Shown here piece after piece: positions 1 to 10,486 of a DNA stretch of 64,000 bases. The position numbers were made by a program, and so were the translations under genes. This stretch comes from Colocasia esculenta. Taxonomy: Eukaryota; Streptophyta; Magnoliopsida; Alismatales; Araceae. Positions within the stretch are counted from its first letter, which is position 1, and the number at the start of each line of letters is the position of its first letter. The DNA lies in the NCBI GenBank assembly GCA_014218235.1, contig CM024766.1:65709207-65773206 (forward strand), written 5' to 3'. The notes beneath the pieces were generated by a model. That model was not told where the DNA came from. It saw only the letters and a program-made list of their open reading frames with translations, and made no database searches.

Positions 1-1285
1 CGTGTAGTCCTCTATCCTTTGTGGGTGGCAAACATTGTCCCGGTAATGAAGAAGGACGGAAGAGTGCGTATCTGCATAGACTTCCGGGACTTGAATAAGG
101 CATGTCCTAAAGATGATTTCCCCTTACCTCATTTAGATGTCTTGATCAATAATACAGCAGGGTTCGAAACTCTATCATTCATGGATGGGTATTCCGGTTA
201 CACCAAATTCGTCTAGCCCCGGAGGATCAAGAGAAGACCTCCTTCACCACCCCATGGGGACATATTGCTATGTGTTATGCCGTTTGGACTAAAGAATGCC
301 GGCGCCACTTATCAAAGAGCAATGTTAGCTATCTTCCACGACATGATACATATTGACGTTGAGGTTTATGGATGATATTGTGGTGAAGTCGAGAACTCGA
401 AGAGAACATTCCTCTGTGCTTGCCAAAGTCTTCCGTCGCGCATAAAAGTATCAATTGAAGATGAATCCAAAGAAGTGCGTGTTTGGAGTTTCCTTAGGAA
501 AGTTGCTAGGCTTCATAGTTAGTAAACGGGGGATTCAGATAGACCCGCACAAGGCCAAGGCAATCAACGAGATGCCTCCTCCCAAGAACATATCCGAGCT
601 TCGAGGTTTGATTGGTCGGCTGCAGTTCATAAGGAGATTTATATCTCAGCACTCTCAAAGATGTCATCCCTTCTACGAACTGTTGAGAGGAGGAGTTAAT
701 TTTGAATGGAACGATAAGTGCCAAGAGGCCTTCGATGAGCTCAAAAGTTATCTTATGAATCCGCCCGTCCTTCAGGCGCCTTGCCCTAGGAAACCCTTAA
801 TCCTATATCTTTCAACAATTGAGGACTCCCTAGGAGCTGTCCTTGCTCAGCATGATGAATCCGGCAAAGAAAGGGCAGTCTACTATCTATCTAGGCTCTT
901 CAATCCTTCCGAGCTCAAGCTCACCACAATGGAGAAAACCTGTGCAGTGCTAGTCTGGGTGGTGCAGAAATTAAAGCACTACTTCCTAGCTCATAAGGTG
1001 AGTTTGATTTCTAGAATGGATCCTATTAGGTATCTCCTGGAAAAGCCAGTCCTCGCCGACAGATTGGCACGCTGGCAAAGTTTCCTCTCTCAGTTTGATA
1101 TCTCCTTTATCGTTCAAAAAGCCATAAAAGGGTATGCCATTGCTGAGCACCTTGCTCACCTCCCTCTTCCTCATAGTGATACGGTTCAAGAGGAATTCCC
1201 CGATGAAAACCTATCACTTGTCTCCACGATCCCTTCTGGTGGCTCCACTTCGATGGAGCTCTCAATTCTAGGGGACGGGGTATAG
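1..1285 (+). pseudogene. Tat pol: reverse transcriptase and first RNase H (5' truncated, frameshifted)
   Basis: Copies element RNA into DNA and degrades the RNA strand in the cytoplasmic particle. The opening frame (to 216) shows the RT finger motif KKDGRVRICIDFRDLNKA, followed by FPLPHLDVLI and SFMDGYSGY. The frame is then broken. The catalytic region appears near 365-395 as FMDDIVVKS in another frame, where the family usually has YVDD. From 455 a clean frame of 276 residues carries the RT thumb (KMNPKKCVFGV, LLGFIVSKRGI, ISELRGLIGRLQFIRRFI) and a first RNase H (LILYLSTIEDSLGAVLAQ, RAVYYLSRLF, LTTMEKTCAVLVW). At least two frameshifts separate RT blocks, so it cannot make a working enzyme. 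The N-terminal part is outside the window. Confidence 0.9.
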
Positions 1286-1634
1286 GTGCAGTCTTGCTCA
1301 CCCCAGAAGGGATCACCATTCCTTGGCTTATCAACTCCAGTTCTACGCCACCAATAATATCCCCGAGTATGAGGCTCTCCTAGCCGGTCTTAAGCTTGCC
1401 TACCTTTTAGGCGCGCGTCACCTCAAGATCATAGGAGATTCTCAGCTCGTTCTTCGGAAAGTCCTCTCTACCTATCGCACTCGTGACCCCAAACTCAAGC
1501 CTTATCAAGATCTGGTCACGCTTGGCCAAGCAGTTCCGTCAACTCATCTACATTCACACTCCTCGCTCTCAGAACATTCTGGCCGATGCGCTGGCATCGT
1601 TAGCTTCGTCTCTCTCCTTCCCTCTCAGCCGTAG
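1246..1634 (+). pseudogene. Tat second (archaeal-like) RNase H domain
   Basis: A second RNase H follows the first, as is known for Tat elements. Visible blocks are FDGALNSRGRGIGAVLL near 1250 (first catalytic Asp), then in another frame YATNNIPEYEALLAGLKLA (catalytic Glu) and HLKIIGDSQLVLRKV (catalytic Asp). The frame is lost about 1485-1500 and the next block, with LIYIHTPRSQNILADALASLAS (final Asp region), is read from the overlapping frame that leads into integrase. Two frameshifts inside one domain make this a pseudogene. The order of four acidic blocks is what identifies it. Confidence 0.82.
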
Positions 1635-3044
1635 TGCAGAGACTATCACTGTTCAGAGGTTAAAAGCTCCCTCAACTCAGGATCCTTGGTTCTCAAACCT
1701 TAGGAGCTCCCTAGTTCTGAAGGCAGAGAAGAAAGAAGCAAAGGAGTTGTTGCTTGTTGAATTAGGAGAATTGATGGAAGAAGAGAGGCCGTGGTACCAT
1801 GAGATTGAGCAATTTTGCAGAGACGGTACCCTCCCGGAAGAAGCTGAACCAGAAGATAAACGAGCTATCCGTAGAGCGGCATTAAAGTATACCCTTGTGG
1901 GTGAAGTTCTTTACAGACGCGCTCTAAATGGCATGCTCCTTAGATGTGTGACCGATGAAGAGGCTTGGAAAATAGTGGAAGGATCCCACTCCGGTGAATG
2001 CGGAGGGCATGTGAACGGTCAGATGTTAGCCAAAAAGATCCTTAGGCAGGGCTACTACTGGCCAACCCTAGAAGAGGACTGTGCCGCCTACATTCGTAGG
2101 TGTGTCAGATGCCAAATCCATGACGATAAAATCCATGCTCCGTCTTCCTCTTTGCATCCACTATCTTCTCCTTGGCCTTTCTCCATGTGGGCCTTTGATA
2201 TCATCGGGCCCCTTGGTGATCCTAATGCTCAGATAAAACAAAAATCCTTCATCCTCACTGCTATTGAGTATTTCACCAAGTGGGCCGAAGCAGAAGCATT
2301 TGCAGAAATCAAAGGTTCGACCGTGTGTAGATTCATCATGAAGAACATCATTGCACGGTTTGGAGTACCAGACAGCCTCGTCACCGACAATGGACCGCAG
2401 TTCATATCCCAAGAGCTTCAAGACCTATGTAAGAGGTTCAATATTTCCTTGCATCATTCGTCTCCTTATTATCCACAGGGCAATGGTCAGGCCGAAGCCA
2501 CAAATAAAACACTTTTGAAAATTCTAAAGAAAACCTGTGAGTCTAATAAATTCGCTGACTGGCCAGAAAAGCTAATTGAGGCTTTGTGGGCCTACCGCAC
2601 CTCCATCCGCACGCCCCGGGGCAAACTCCTTCTCACTTACGTATGGAATGGAAGCAGTATGTCCAAACGAGATCCTCATCCATTCGCTAAGAATTCAGCT
2701 GGACAAGGAACTTAATCCGATGAACATCGAGAGGTGTTGCTTACACAACTAGAACTCTTAGACGAACGACGTCTAGCTGCAGCCGATCATGTGCTTTCAT
2801 ATCAAAATAGACTCTCAAGATTTTCAAAAGAAAGTAATGAGCGTAAGTTTCAAGAAGGAGACATGGTTTTGAAGCGAATTTTTATAAAACATGGAGGTCC
2901 AAGGTCAAATTGTCTGCAAACTGGGAGGGGCCGTACGTCGTTAAAGAAGTGTACCCGGGGAACGCATATAGGCTAGTGAATGCCGATGGCGATGAACTCT
3001 CTCATCCATGGAATGGATTATATCTTAAAAGATTCTATCCCTAA
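1483..3044 (+). pseudogene. Tat integrase, pol C-terminus
   Basis: Inserts the element cDNA into chromosomes. The frame 1483-2715 has a zinc-binding HHCC domain (HSGECGGHVNGQ then RRCVRCQ), the catalytic core with Asp in AFDIIGPL, Asp in VTDNGPQF and Glu in GNGQAEATNKTLLK, and a C-terminal region. A frameshift near 2640-2715 breaks the end. Further blocks (RKFQEGDMVLKRIF at about 2850, then SHPWNGLYLKRFYP in a third frame) belong to the same C-terminal domain, with a plausible original stop TAA at 3042-3044. No chromodomain is seen, as expected outside chromoviruses. The core triad is intact but the gene is not. Confidence 0.88.
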
Positions 3045-4463
3045 TAATCAGTCTTTTGATAACAACACCAATTGACAGATAGCCATTTTCCAAGTGTCTC
3101 GCTCCCTCTCCTATTGGTAGAGTAATATTTATGCGCAATCACATACTCAACACGGTAACCTAAGGTCATTGCCCCTCCATGTATGGTGTTCTCGCTTAGC
3201 CCTCGCTCAAGGGAGCAAAAGATCAATTCTCTCCCAACTCGGACAAGGTCTCGGGGCAAGGGGGAGGCTAACCTGTAAACCTGCAACAGTATAAACCATG
3301 TGTTTGAAGTCTCAAAGAGGGACGGCAGTTCTAAGAAAAGCATATAGCACAAGATAAAGTGACAAATGATAAAAGGAAGGGCATGTTAAGAGTGGCAGTA
3401 CAGTTCCCCGCGGGACGTCCTTGAGCCCGGTCGCACGCATGCCCCAAGCAAAGAAGAAAATACTGTGGCCCTAAAGTCCCTGGACAACAGATGAATCTCA
3501 CATGTGGCGTACGCGTTGCAAGTTTTACAAGTCAGTAACCCGACCCCGAGATTAAGTCTTATCACATTTATATTCTTCCTATCCTCCCTAAAATGACCAA
3601 AGAATCCCTACACTTGGTCTGTGTTGGAACATTGACGTCCCAGGGGCAAGAAATCTTAGCGAACCTAAGATGAATATACGTTGCACATAAATCTTACTCG
3701 TTAAAGGTGAGTAGAGGCAAGACTCAGGTTAATCGTTCAAGATTAAGAATGTTTTACCAAAAATCAAATTTCAAATTTCAAAAAAAAAAAAATCAAAGAT
3801 CCTCAAACCCAAAAAATCAAAGATCCTCAAAACCCCAAAAAAATCAAAATCTCAAAAATCCAAAAAATCAAAAGATCCTCAAACCCAAAAATCAAAATCT
3901 CAAAAATCCAAAAAAATCAAAAGATTCCAAAATCCAAATAATTATATTTTTCAAAAAAAATTAAAAAAATGTGTGTGCATATTGCTTTTCTCTAGCATGC
4001 TTTATTTTCATTGTCTTTTCGCCTATTTAATAAGGCTCGGCCCCTTGACAAATTACGGAGTTAGTTTTTATCATTTTAGCGCAAGGGCTGAGCCTAAGAA
4101 TAGATCTAACTTGTTCTTTTAAGTGTGTGCAGGAGCAGCGATTCAAAAGCAAGTGCGACGTCACACTCAGAACTCTCTGTCTCTCTCGCTTGTTTGAATC
4201 GCCTCTCACTCGTGTCAATCGCAAACCATTCATTTATCATAAATATTGGCATAAAAAAAAACTGCACTAAGATATGAACAAAATGTACATAGATAAGGGG
4301 AGGTGGCTCACAAGTCTCCTCACTGTCCACCGCCACTCTCCTCGGATCCCTCTCTCCTTTCGAGGTGGTAGCATCTCGCCACCCCCTCTGCCATCATGGG
4401 CGCTACCCTCGCCCTGACGGTGCCTCTCCTCCTCCCCGTTCCTCCGCCTGCTGGAGGAACTTG
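3045..4463. other. Post-pol spacer of the Tat element
   Basis: No convincing gene. Short frames on both strands here lack recognisable motifs. It holds an A-rich tract at 3776-3972 and ends at the 3' end of the antisense plant-mobile-domain gene. Long non-coding spacers after pol are common in Tat elements. Confidence 0.5.
3776..3972 (+). repeat. A-rich degenerate tandem repeat
   Basis: Irregular repetition of short units such as AAAATCAAA, GATCCTCAAA and ACCCAAAAA for about 200 bp. A smaller A-rich tract of similar composition lies at 9519-9572. It encodes only a Lys/Asn-rich shadow frame. I read it as low-complexity spacer of the Tat element. Confidence 0.75.
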
Positions 4464-7216
4464 CTAAATACTGTCCGACGGAGGCGCCGATCGCCCTGCT
4501 GACGCTCGCCCCCTCCGGCTCTGACTGCGTGAATGGCCTATGTCCGTCACGATCTGCTGAAGGCCCCGCGCCAGTGTCTGCTGCGCCAACAGCTCCGCAC
4601 GCAGTCGGGTGACCTCCTCCTGGTCTCTGCGGCCTCTGCACCGCAGCGTCGCCACTCCCTCGCCATCTCCGCCACCTGTGCCTCAGCTGCCTCCGCCCGA
4701 TGCGCAGCTGGTCCCTCTTCTCCGGGTAGTCTGACCTCTCCCCGACCGATCCCTTCTCCTCTGCAACTCCTAGCATGCTCATGAGAGCTCAAGTCTCTCT
4801 CCTGCACAACAAGCAATCATTCAGCATCATTTGGAAATGATCAACTCAAGCTTTAAATGAACTTACCCGCTCCTCCAGTGCCTCTCCTCCTCGGCTCTCA
4901 GCACCGCCCCTGTCATCGAGCCTCCAGGAGCGATGGAGAGCCCCCCGCGCTCCGAGAGGAGGAGCACCGCCTCTCCGGTACCCCTTACTCTCTCCAGCTC
5001 ACTCTCCTGCACACAAAAGACATGTCAGTTTCAAAAAAATTTGCTTGAGTTAAATCAAAGGCCAAAATTGAACACGGTACTCACCAGCTCTGCCGTCTGC
5101 CTCTGGGCTGCCTCCGCGATCTTGCACCGCCGACTGGAGCAAGGCTCGGAGCGATGCGATCTCACCAGTCACATCCACCTGCAATGCATTGCCAAATCAT
5201 TAGTTCTAATCTATAAATCCAAGTTCTTTGAGCTGTGGTTTAGGAGTTTTACCTGGTGTCGGGCGCTCTTGTATACCGTTCCTCCGTACTTCAAGGCGTA
5301 CGCCTGGAGGTAGGCATCGTCAGTGGTCGCGTCCGATCTGACCCCCTTGCCTTTCGCTCCCAGTTCTCGATCTGCTCTCGCGCACGCTCACTCACGCCAG
5401 TCTGTCGTGTCGTGAAGTCCCCGAAAGCTCCGACCCGGCCGGCGAAAGCGGTCCCGGACGGGGAACTCCACCGACCAGACTGGCCTAAGGCTAGTGAGCG
5501 CTGGGTCAGGAATAGGTTCAGAGGTAGCACAAGGTTTAGCGCATGCAACCACACCGACCTACCGAAGTAGGGGCGGGCGCTAACCAAGGCTGTCCCTCAT
5601 CACCCTCCCCCAGATATGGCTGCCAAACCACCTGCAAAAAAGGGGGCAAACTAATCAGTCATTGGCAATTGAATCAAGCAGATAATTTAAGCAAAGCGAA
5701 ATTAAGGGTACTTACATCCAAATAAGGGTAGCTGTCAATGGCCTCCTGTAAGCGCTCCAGCTGATCGACCAGATGGCGGGTGTCTCGGCGAGAGTCCCAA
5801 CGGCGTGCAATGGCACGAGGCCCGGCCGTGTGAGATCCCCTCTCCCCAGGGCTGGGAGGTGTAGATAGGCCCAAACCTGCAAGATAAAGACAAATCAGAT
5901 GGCAGTTTAAGCAAATGCAGTTTAAATCCAGAAAGTTAGAAGAGAAGGTGTACCTGAAGGAAGGGGTAGAAGCCGCTCGTAGACGTCTGCCGCTCAGAGG
6001 CGCTCAAACCGTCGAACTGGTGCGCTAGAAAGGCTGCTCCCCAAGCATACCCCCCTACCTCACCTAGGTCCTCTAGCAAGGGCAGGAAGCGGCAGTGGAC
6101 TGCGTCGCCTCTCGTGGCAAACAAGAGTCTACCAAGAAAGAGAACGAGAAAGCGGCGCAAGTCCAAGTCCGCCTGCGGCCCAGGCTCACTCGCTAGCTCC
6201 CTCCGGCTGACCCTGGCTAGCCTCGCAAGGTACTCATCCTCACTCTCCCCTGCGTTCTTCCCCGCCTCGTACAAGCCCAGACTCTCCTGCAATGCTACCC
6301 TAGGCACTAGGGAGGACCTGCGCTCTACTGGGAGGTCTAGGAGGCGCTCGGCTAGGTTGTGATAGCAGGGGTAGGTGTAGCCGCTCACTGCCCGCCCGTA
6401 GACTCTGAGCCCTGTGATCCGGCTCACATCCTCCAAGCTGGGGATCATGTGCCCCCATGGGAATGCAAAGGCACTCGCCTCTGTGTCCCACCTGCTCCGC
6501 AGGGCCTGTGTAAGGGCCGGATCCACCCTCATTCTCTCGATCCTAAAAATCTCCCCAAACCCCATCTCCTCTACCCGCTCTCGCTGGAAAGGGGGGAAGG
6601 CTAGGAAAGCAGCTAGCACCAGTGTCCATGACACTCGAGCCCTCATTTCACCCTGCAAGATTCATTCAAGTTCAATTCAGGCTTTTATTTTGTGTTCGGG
6701 CAAAGTCGCGACAGCTATGGCAGCCGCGACCTTGTCGCGTCGGTGCGGGACACCGCGACCTTATCGCGTCACCTTCTTAGGCCGCGATAAGGTCGCGTCT
6801 GTCCTAGACGTCGCGACAATGTCGCGACGCCCCGCCCCGCCGCGACACCATGTCGCGGCAGGTCGTGCTGACGCGTTCTCAGGACCAAACCGGCCGGAGC
6901 CCTCTTTGTTTGATCCTCCTTTTCTTGGGCGTTTCGCCCTACATTCGCCCTCCAGGGGCTCCGTCTACCTCTATTCTACTATCATTCAAGGTTTTTAAGG
7001 TGAGTTACTTACCGATTTCATGGCCTTGGCTCGTCTCTTCCACTCCTCTTCCACATTCACAACTGGAGCCACCGTCTTCTCCTCCTCCTCTTCCTTGACG
7101 ACCTCGGGCAGCTCTCCCTCGACCGGAGGCTCCTCCGCCCGTCGCCGAGAGCTCCGACGCTCCGCTTGGCGCTTCCTTCGCAATGAGCCCTCGCCGATCT
7201 CTTTTCCGCCTTCCAT
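4464..7216 (-). pseudogene. Antisense plant mobile domain (aminotransferase-like) gene with seven exons
   Basis: Lies antisense to the Tat pol. Exon 1 is 7216-7013 (ATG, charged N-terminus), donor GTAAGT; exon 2 is 6652-5954 after acceptor TTGCAG; exon 3 5876-5716; exon 4 5631-5253; exon 5 5178-5085; exon 6 5006-4867; exon 7 from 4801 to about 4464. All six introns are GT-AG with NTGCAG acceptors, and the first is phase 0. Exon 2 carries plant mobile domain blocks: AFAFPWGHMIPSLEDVSRITGL, VHCRFLPLLEDL, YAWGAAFLAHQF. Exon 3 adds VWAYLHLP and ARRWDSRRDTRHL; exon 4 VVWQPYL and FGRSVWLHALNLVLPLNLF. Exons 5-7 look like a coiled-coil tail. Single-base frameshifts in exons 3, 4, 5 and 7 mean it is decayed. 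Function of the family is not settled; it is often carried by transposons. Confidence 0.82.
6704..6866. repeat. GTCGCGAC cluster inside intron 1 of the antisense gene
   Basis: Three perfect GTCGCGAC palindromes plus several CGCGAC/GTCGCG variants within 165 bp. The cluster lies wholly within intron 1 (7012-6653) of the plant-mobile-domain gene. Similar clusters recur in LTRs across the window. Confidence 0.8.
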
Positions 7217-7375
7217 CGCAATGTGGGTTGTCTTGGAGTGGGTTGTCTAGCTAGCAAGGAGGTCGGAATGCAAAGGGGTTGGAGAAGAGTTTCGGAGGTT
7301 TGGAAGCTTAGGATTGTGAAAACTGGAAAGGAAGAAGGAAAGGGGGGGCGTTTGTTTTTTGAATCAATCGGTTCA

Positions 7376-7493
7376 TGACGCGTCGCCGCGGGCGGTCGCG
7401 TTCATGTCGCGACCCTTTTCGCTGCCGCGACAATGTCGCGACGCAGCGCTAAGCCGCGACATAAAGGCGACACCCGTGATTGCCGCGTCATCA
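7376..7493. repeat. GTCGCGAC cluster upstream of the antisense plant-mobile-domain gene
   Basis: Two perfect GTCGCGAC copies and several CCGCGAC/GGTCGCG variants. On the minus strand this lies about 160-280 bp upstream of the ATG at 7216, so it is in the promoter position. It also lies between the two antisense genes. Confidence 0.75.
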
Positions 7494-7640
7494 ACAGAGC
7501 CCTTGCATTTGCAGGAAATTTCATTCTATTTCATTCAAATGTAAAGTCTGTTACATGCTCTAATTCATTCTAAACAAGCAAACAATGCTTTCAAATCCTT
7601 TCCTAACTATCATCTGGCCTACACATCAAATCAAATCAAA

Positions 7641-9097
7641 TCATTTGTTCCCTCCCACTGGCTGAAGTTTCTTCAGAACTTCAACGTATTCCTTGATCCC
7701 ATCATCGTCTTCCTCCACCTCGGCTTGAATCACGCTCATCGCATATCCCTCCCAGTGGACGACGGTGCTACGCATGTCGCGCTCGTCTTGTGCATCGCCC
7801 CTCTTCCTCTCTTGAATAGGCGGGAAGTGCGAGAGAAGCGGAACCACCGTCCGGGCCGCACCGCATTGGAGGTGGCAGCGGTCCGGGTTGTAGGAAACTA
7901 GCGCCCCATTGCCCAGCAGCCTCAAGGCAAGCCCAGCACGTTGAGGAAGGTGGATTATCCGGCCATGCATGAATCGAGGGCGCATGTCAAAATCCGCCAC
8001 GGTCAGACTTCGGAGGTATTGGCGCCATGCTTGTATGCCCTTCACTTGAGCCATTTTGCACCAAGCCCGAGTGCTCATGTGAAGTCGTCCGCCCACGTAT
8101 GCCAGCGGGTGGTTCAGCATTGTCTTGCATTCCGTGTTCGGGTCCTCCACCGCCCGGAATTGGATGTGCATCCCCATCCATAGCTCGAGGGCGACGACCG
8201 ATCCATAGAAAGGACCCCCGAGTGCTGCAGAGGTCAGGCCAGCATACAGAAAACCCCAGACGGCTTGCCCAATTTTCATACCTTGGAAATAGAGTCAATG
8301 ATGCTAAGATTGCCAAAGGAGATGGCACCGTCGATTCCGGGAAGAGTATGACGCCGCAAATGCATATGGCGGCTGCCTTGGCGATGGCGGTGTAGTTCGT
8401 GGTCTTCCGCTTACACTGGAAGTAATCCACTGAGCAATTGGAAGAAGATGGACGTGCATACCACTAGTCATGGAGTAGAGATCATTTTTTTTGTGGTAAT
8501 GTACGCCAAGATGCTCCATGAGTTGATCTGCTCCACGGTGTAGGAAATGGTCGATTCTTCGCCCCTTTGATAGCGTGGGAGGCCAAGCATGATCTCCAAC
8601 TCTTCTAAAAGGATCGTTGCTTCAAATTCTGGAAAGATGAACGAGTTGGTTTGTGGATGCCATAGCTCCACCATGGCCGTGACACTCTCCCACACATGCA
8701 CTAGCTTGTTGTAGTTTTTGGCCAGCACGAAGATAGTGGACAGTCCCCACTCCTTCAGGTGACCAATAGACGTGGGCGGTAGTAGCTCGAGCATGGGCAC
8801 CAGCCATGGCATCTTTGAGAATCGTCGTTGGCCAGAGAGGATCTGAGATAGAAGAAGAAACATGAAGAACGGAGGGGAAAAGAGGAGAAAAGAGAAGAGC
8901 AAAATAGAGCAAAATAGAACAGTGCAGAAAGTTCAGAATTTCAGAAAGGAAAGGCTACTTACTTGGAGCTCCGGGCGCGTGTAGATGTGCCCCGGGATGG
9001 CGGAAAGCTGCTTTAGATCGGCATGCGCTTCCCTAGCAGCCTTTGGGCCAGAGTAGGGAGGGATATCCTCTGCAAAAGCCGAATAATTCCTCTTCAT
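7641..9097 (-). pseudogene. Antisense DUF7745 / plant-mobile-domain-like gene with intron
   Basis: Second antisense gene of the Tat element. Exon 1 is 9097-8963 (45 codons from ATG, ending PELQ) with donor GTAAGT; the 120-nt intron ends in CTCAG and exon 2 starts at 8842 in phase 0. Exon 2 shows VWESVTAMVELWHPQTNSF then FEATILLEELEIMLGLP, the W-P-T-F...LEE/LEDV-LGL pattern of the plant mobile domain superfamily. A further intron probably ends near 8423, before VDYFQCKRKTTNYTAIAKAA and AAICICGVILFP. Single-base frameshifts near 8341 and 8282 lead to KIGQAVWGFLYAG and, in the last frame, RAGLALRLLGNGALVSYNP, which resembles the C-terminal DUF7745 block. Stop at 7641-7643. Family function unknown. 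It is decayed by frameshifts but structurally clear. Confidence 0.7.
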
Positions 9098-9181
9098 GGT
9101 TGCAAGAGAGGAAAAGAGAGCTTGAACTTGAAGAGCAGAGGATGCCAGGGGTTAGCTGCGGGATTAGCACCCCCAACTCCC

Positions 9182-9191
9182 CTATTTATAG
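9182..9191 (-). promoter_or_regulatory. TATA box of the antisense DUF7745-like gene
   Basis: Minus-strand CTATAAATAG lies 85-94 bp upstream of the ATG at 9097. This spacing leaves room for a start site near 9150-9160 and a short pyrimidine-rich leader. It suggests transcription independent of the LTR. Confidence 0.6.
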
Positions 9192-9335
9192 AGTCTTAAG
9201 AGTTAGAAACCCACTCTAATCCCGAAACTAGGTGTTAGGATAAGATTAGAAGATGTTTAGGAGTCCTAGTGTTAGTCTAGGTGTCTTAGGATAAGGGTGA
9301 ACTCGGGTTTCCTGTTCTGCCCGAGCTCTGTCCGA

Positions 9336-9416
9336 GTCGCGACGCCGCGATCTGACGCGACCATGTCGCGACAGGGCGCTGCGACGCGACATTGTCGCGG
9401 TCATCCAGGATGTCGC
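9336..9416. repeat. GTCGCGAC cluster upstream of the DUF7745-like gene
   Basis: Two perfect GTCGCGAC copies plus CGCGAC/GTCGCGG variants in 80 bp. It lies about 145-235 bp upstream of the TATA box at 9182-9191, on the minus-strand reading. Confidence 0.75.
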
Positions 9417-10470
9417 CTCTCTACCCGAGGGGTTGTTTTCATCTCTGAGCTGTGTATATATGTTGTTTGATTATTTATAATTGTTGTGTTTGTTATCTCA
9501 TTGTGTTTGTTTCTTATCAAAAAAAAAACACAAAAAAAAATCATAAATTCAGAAAATCAAAAAAAAAAAAACTTCATCACAGGTAAGTCAGGTATTGTAT
9601 TTCTTCCCCTATTCCTCGCATTACTATATGGTATTCTATCTATTATATCATTTCAAGGACCGGCTGGTTCTCAATGTGTGTTGGGATTTGTGTTCCCCTT
9701 TACCAAAAACAATGATAATCTAGGTGCACATTGTTAATCGTTGGATAGGCCGCTGAGTTATTTCAGTTCGGGGATGATAGATTCAGGCCTACACTGCGGT
9801 TGTGGGTAGTCTCTTGACCCGTTCTTATTTGGCTTAGCAATATTATCCTTGATATATTTTCTATTTTTTCCTTTTCTTTGCATTCATTTTGGTGATTTCT
9901 TTTACTTTAGCCCAGCATGCATCATGTAGGAGTTTGAGCTTTCCTGACTCATTCCTGACTTTTGATGAGCTCTTGTTGAGTGCCCAATCATCCTTCATGT
10001 TCCAAACAAGAAATCCAATTCCACTCCGAATCGGAAGGTTTGCCTCCGAGTAAGTTGTTCCCTTCAGATTGACAAGAATTTCCCTGTCTGGATTCCTTAT
10101 CCAATTATTCATCCTACTCCTTTGATCCGTTTTGGTTGCGAACCGCTCCCAGGACAGAGTCATGAGTTACCTGCCTGGCACGCACATGTCCTTCCAAAAC
10201 GAAACCTGCAGGCCAATCGGCTAGGGTACCTCTCAATCGAGGGTTGATCGTCCCTTCTTTTCTCCTCTCGTCCAGACTTGTGCTCTTCTTTGCATTCTAC
10301 CGAACAACCGACTCGGGGCTTTCACAAAGATTCCAATTGCCTGTTAGTTAAGATCGGGTGTCTCTTTACCTTGGCCTCCACTTTTCAGTCCACTCCGCGT
10401 CATCTCCATTCCGCTATCACTTCATGTCATCTCCACTCCACCTCCACTTCGCTCCCCTGCAAAGCGGAAG
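9417..10470. other. Unassigned Tat spacer before the polypurine tract
   Basis: Contains an A-rich tract (9519-9572) and an open minus-strand frame of 100 residues at 9861-10163 with no motif I recognise; its Lys-rich end and lack of relatives in view leave it unassigned. Nothing else is supported. Confidence 0.4.
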
Positions 10471-10486
10471 CCAAGGAGGGGCAATC
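10471..10486 (+). other. Polypurine tract of the Tat element
   Basis: CCAAGGAGGGGCAATC lies directly before the TGTAGACACC that opens the LTR. Purine-rich tracts at this position prime plus-strand DNA synthesis. Confidence 0.65.

Noticed and set aside
7325..7350. Purine-rich run ending GGGGGGG as the Tat polypurine tract
   Set aside because: No LTR start follows, and it lies in the leader region of the antisense gene; the tract at 10471-10486 is followed by a proper LTR start.
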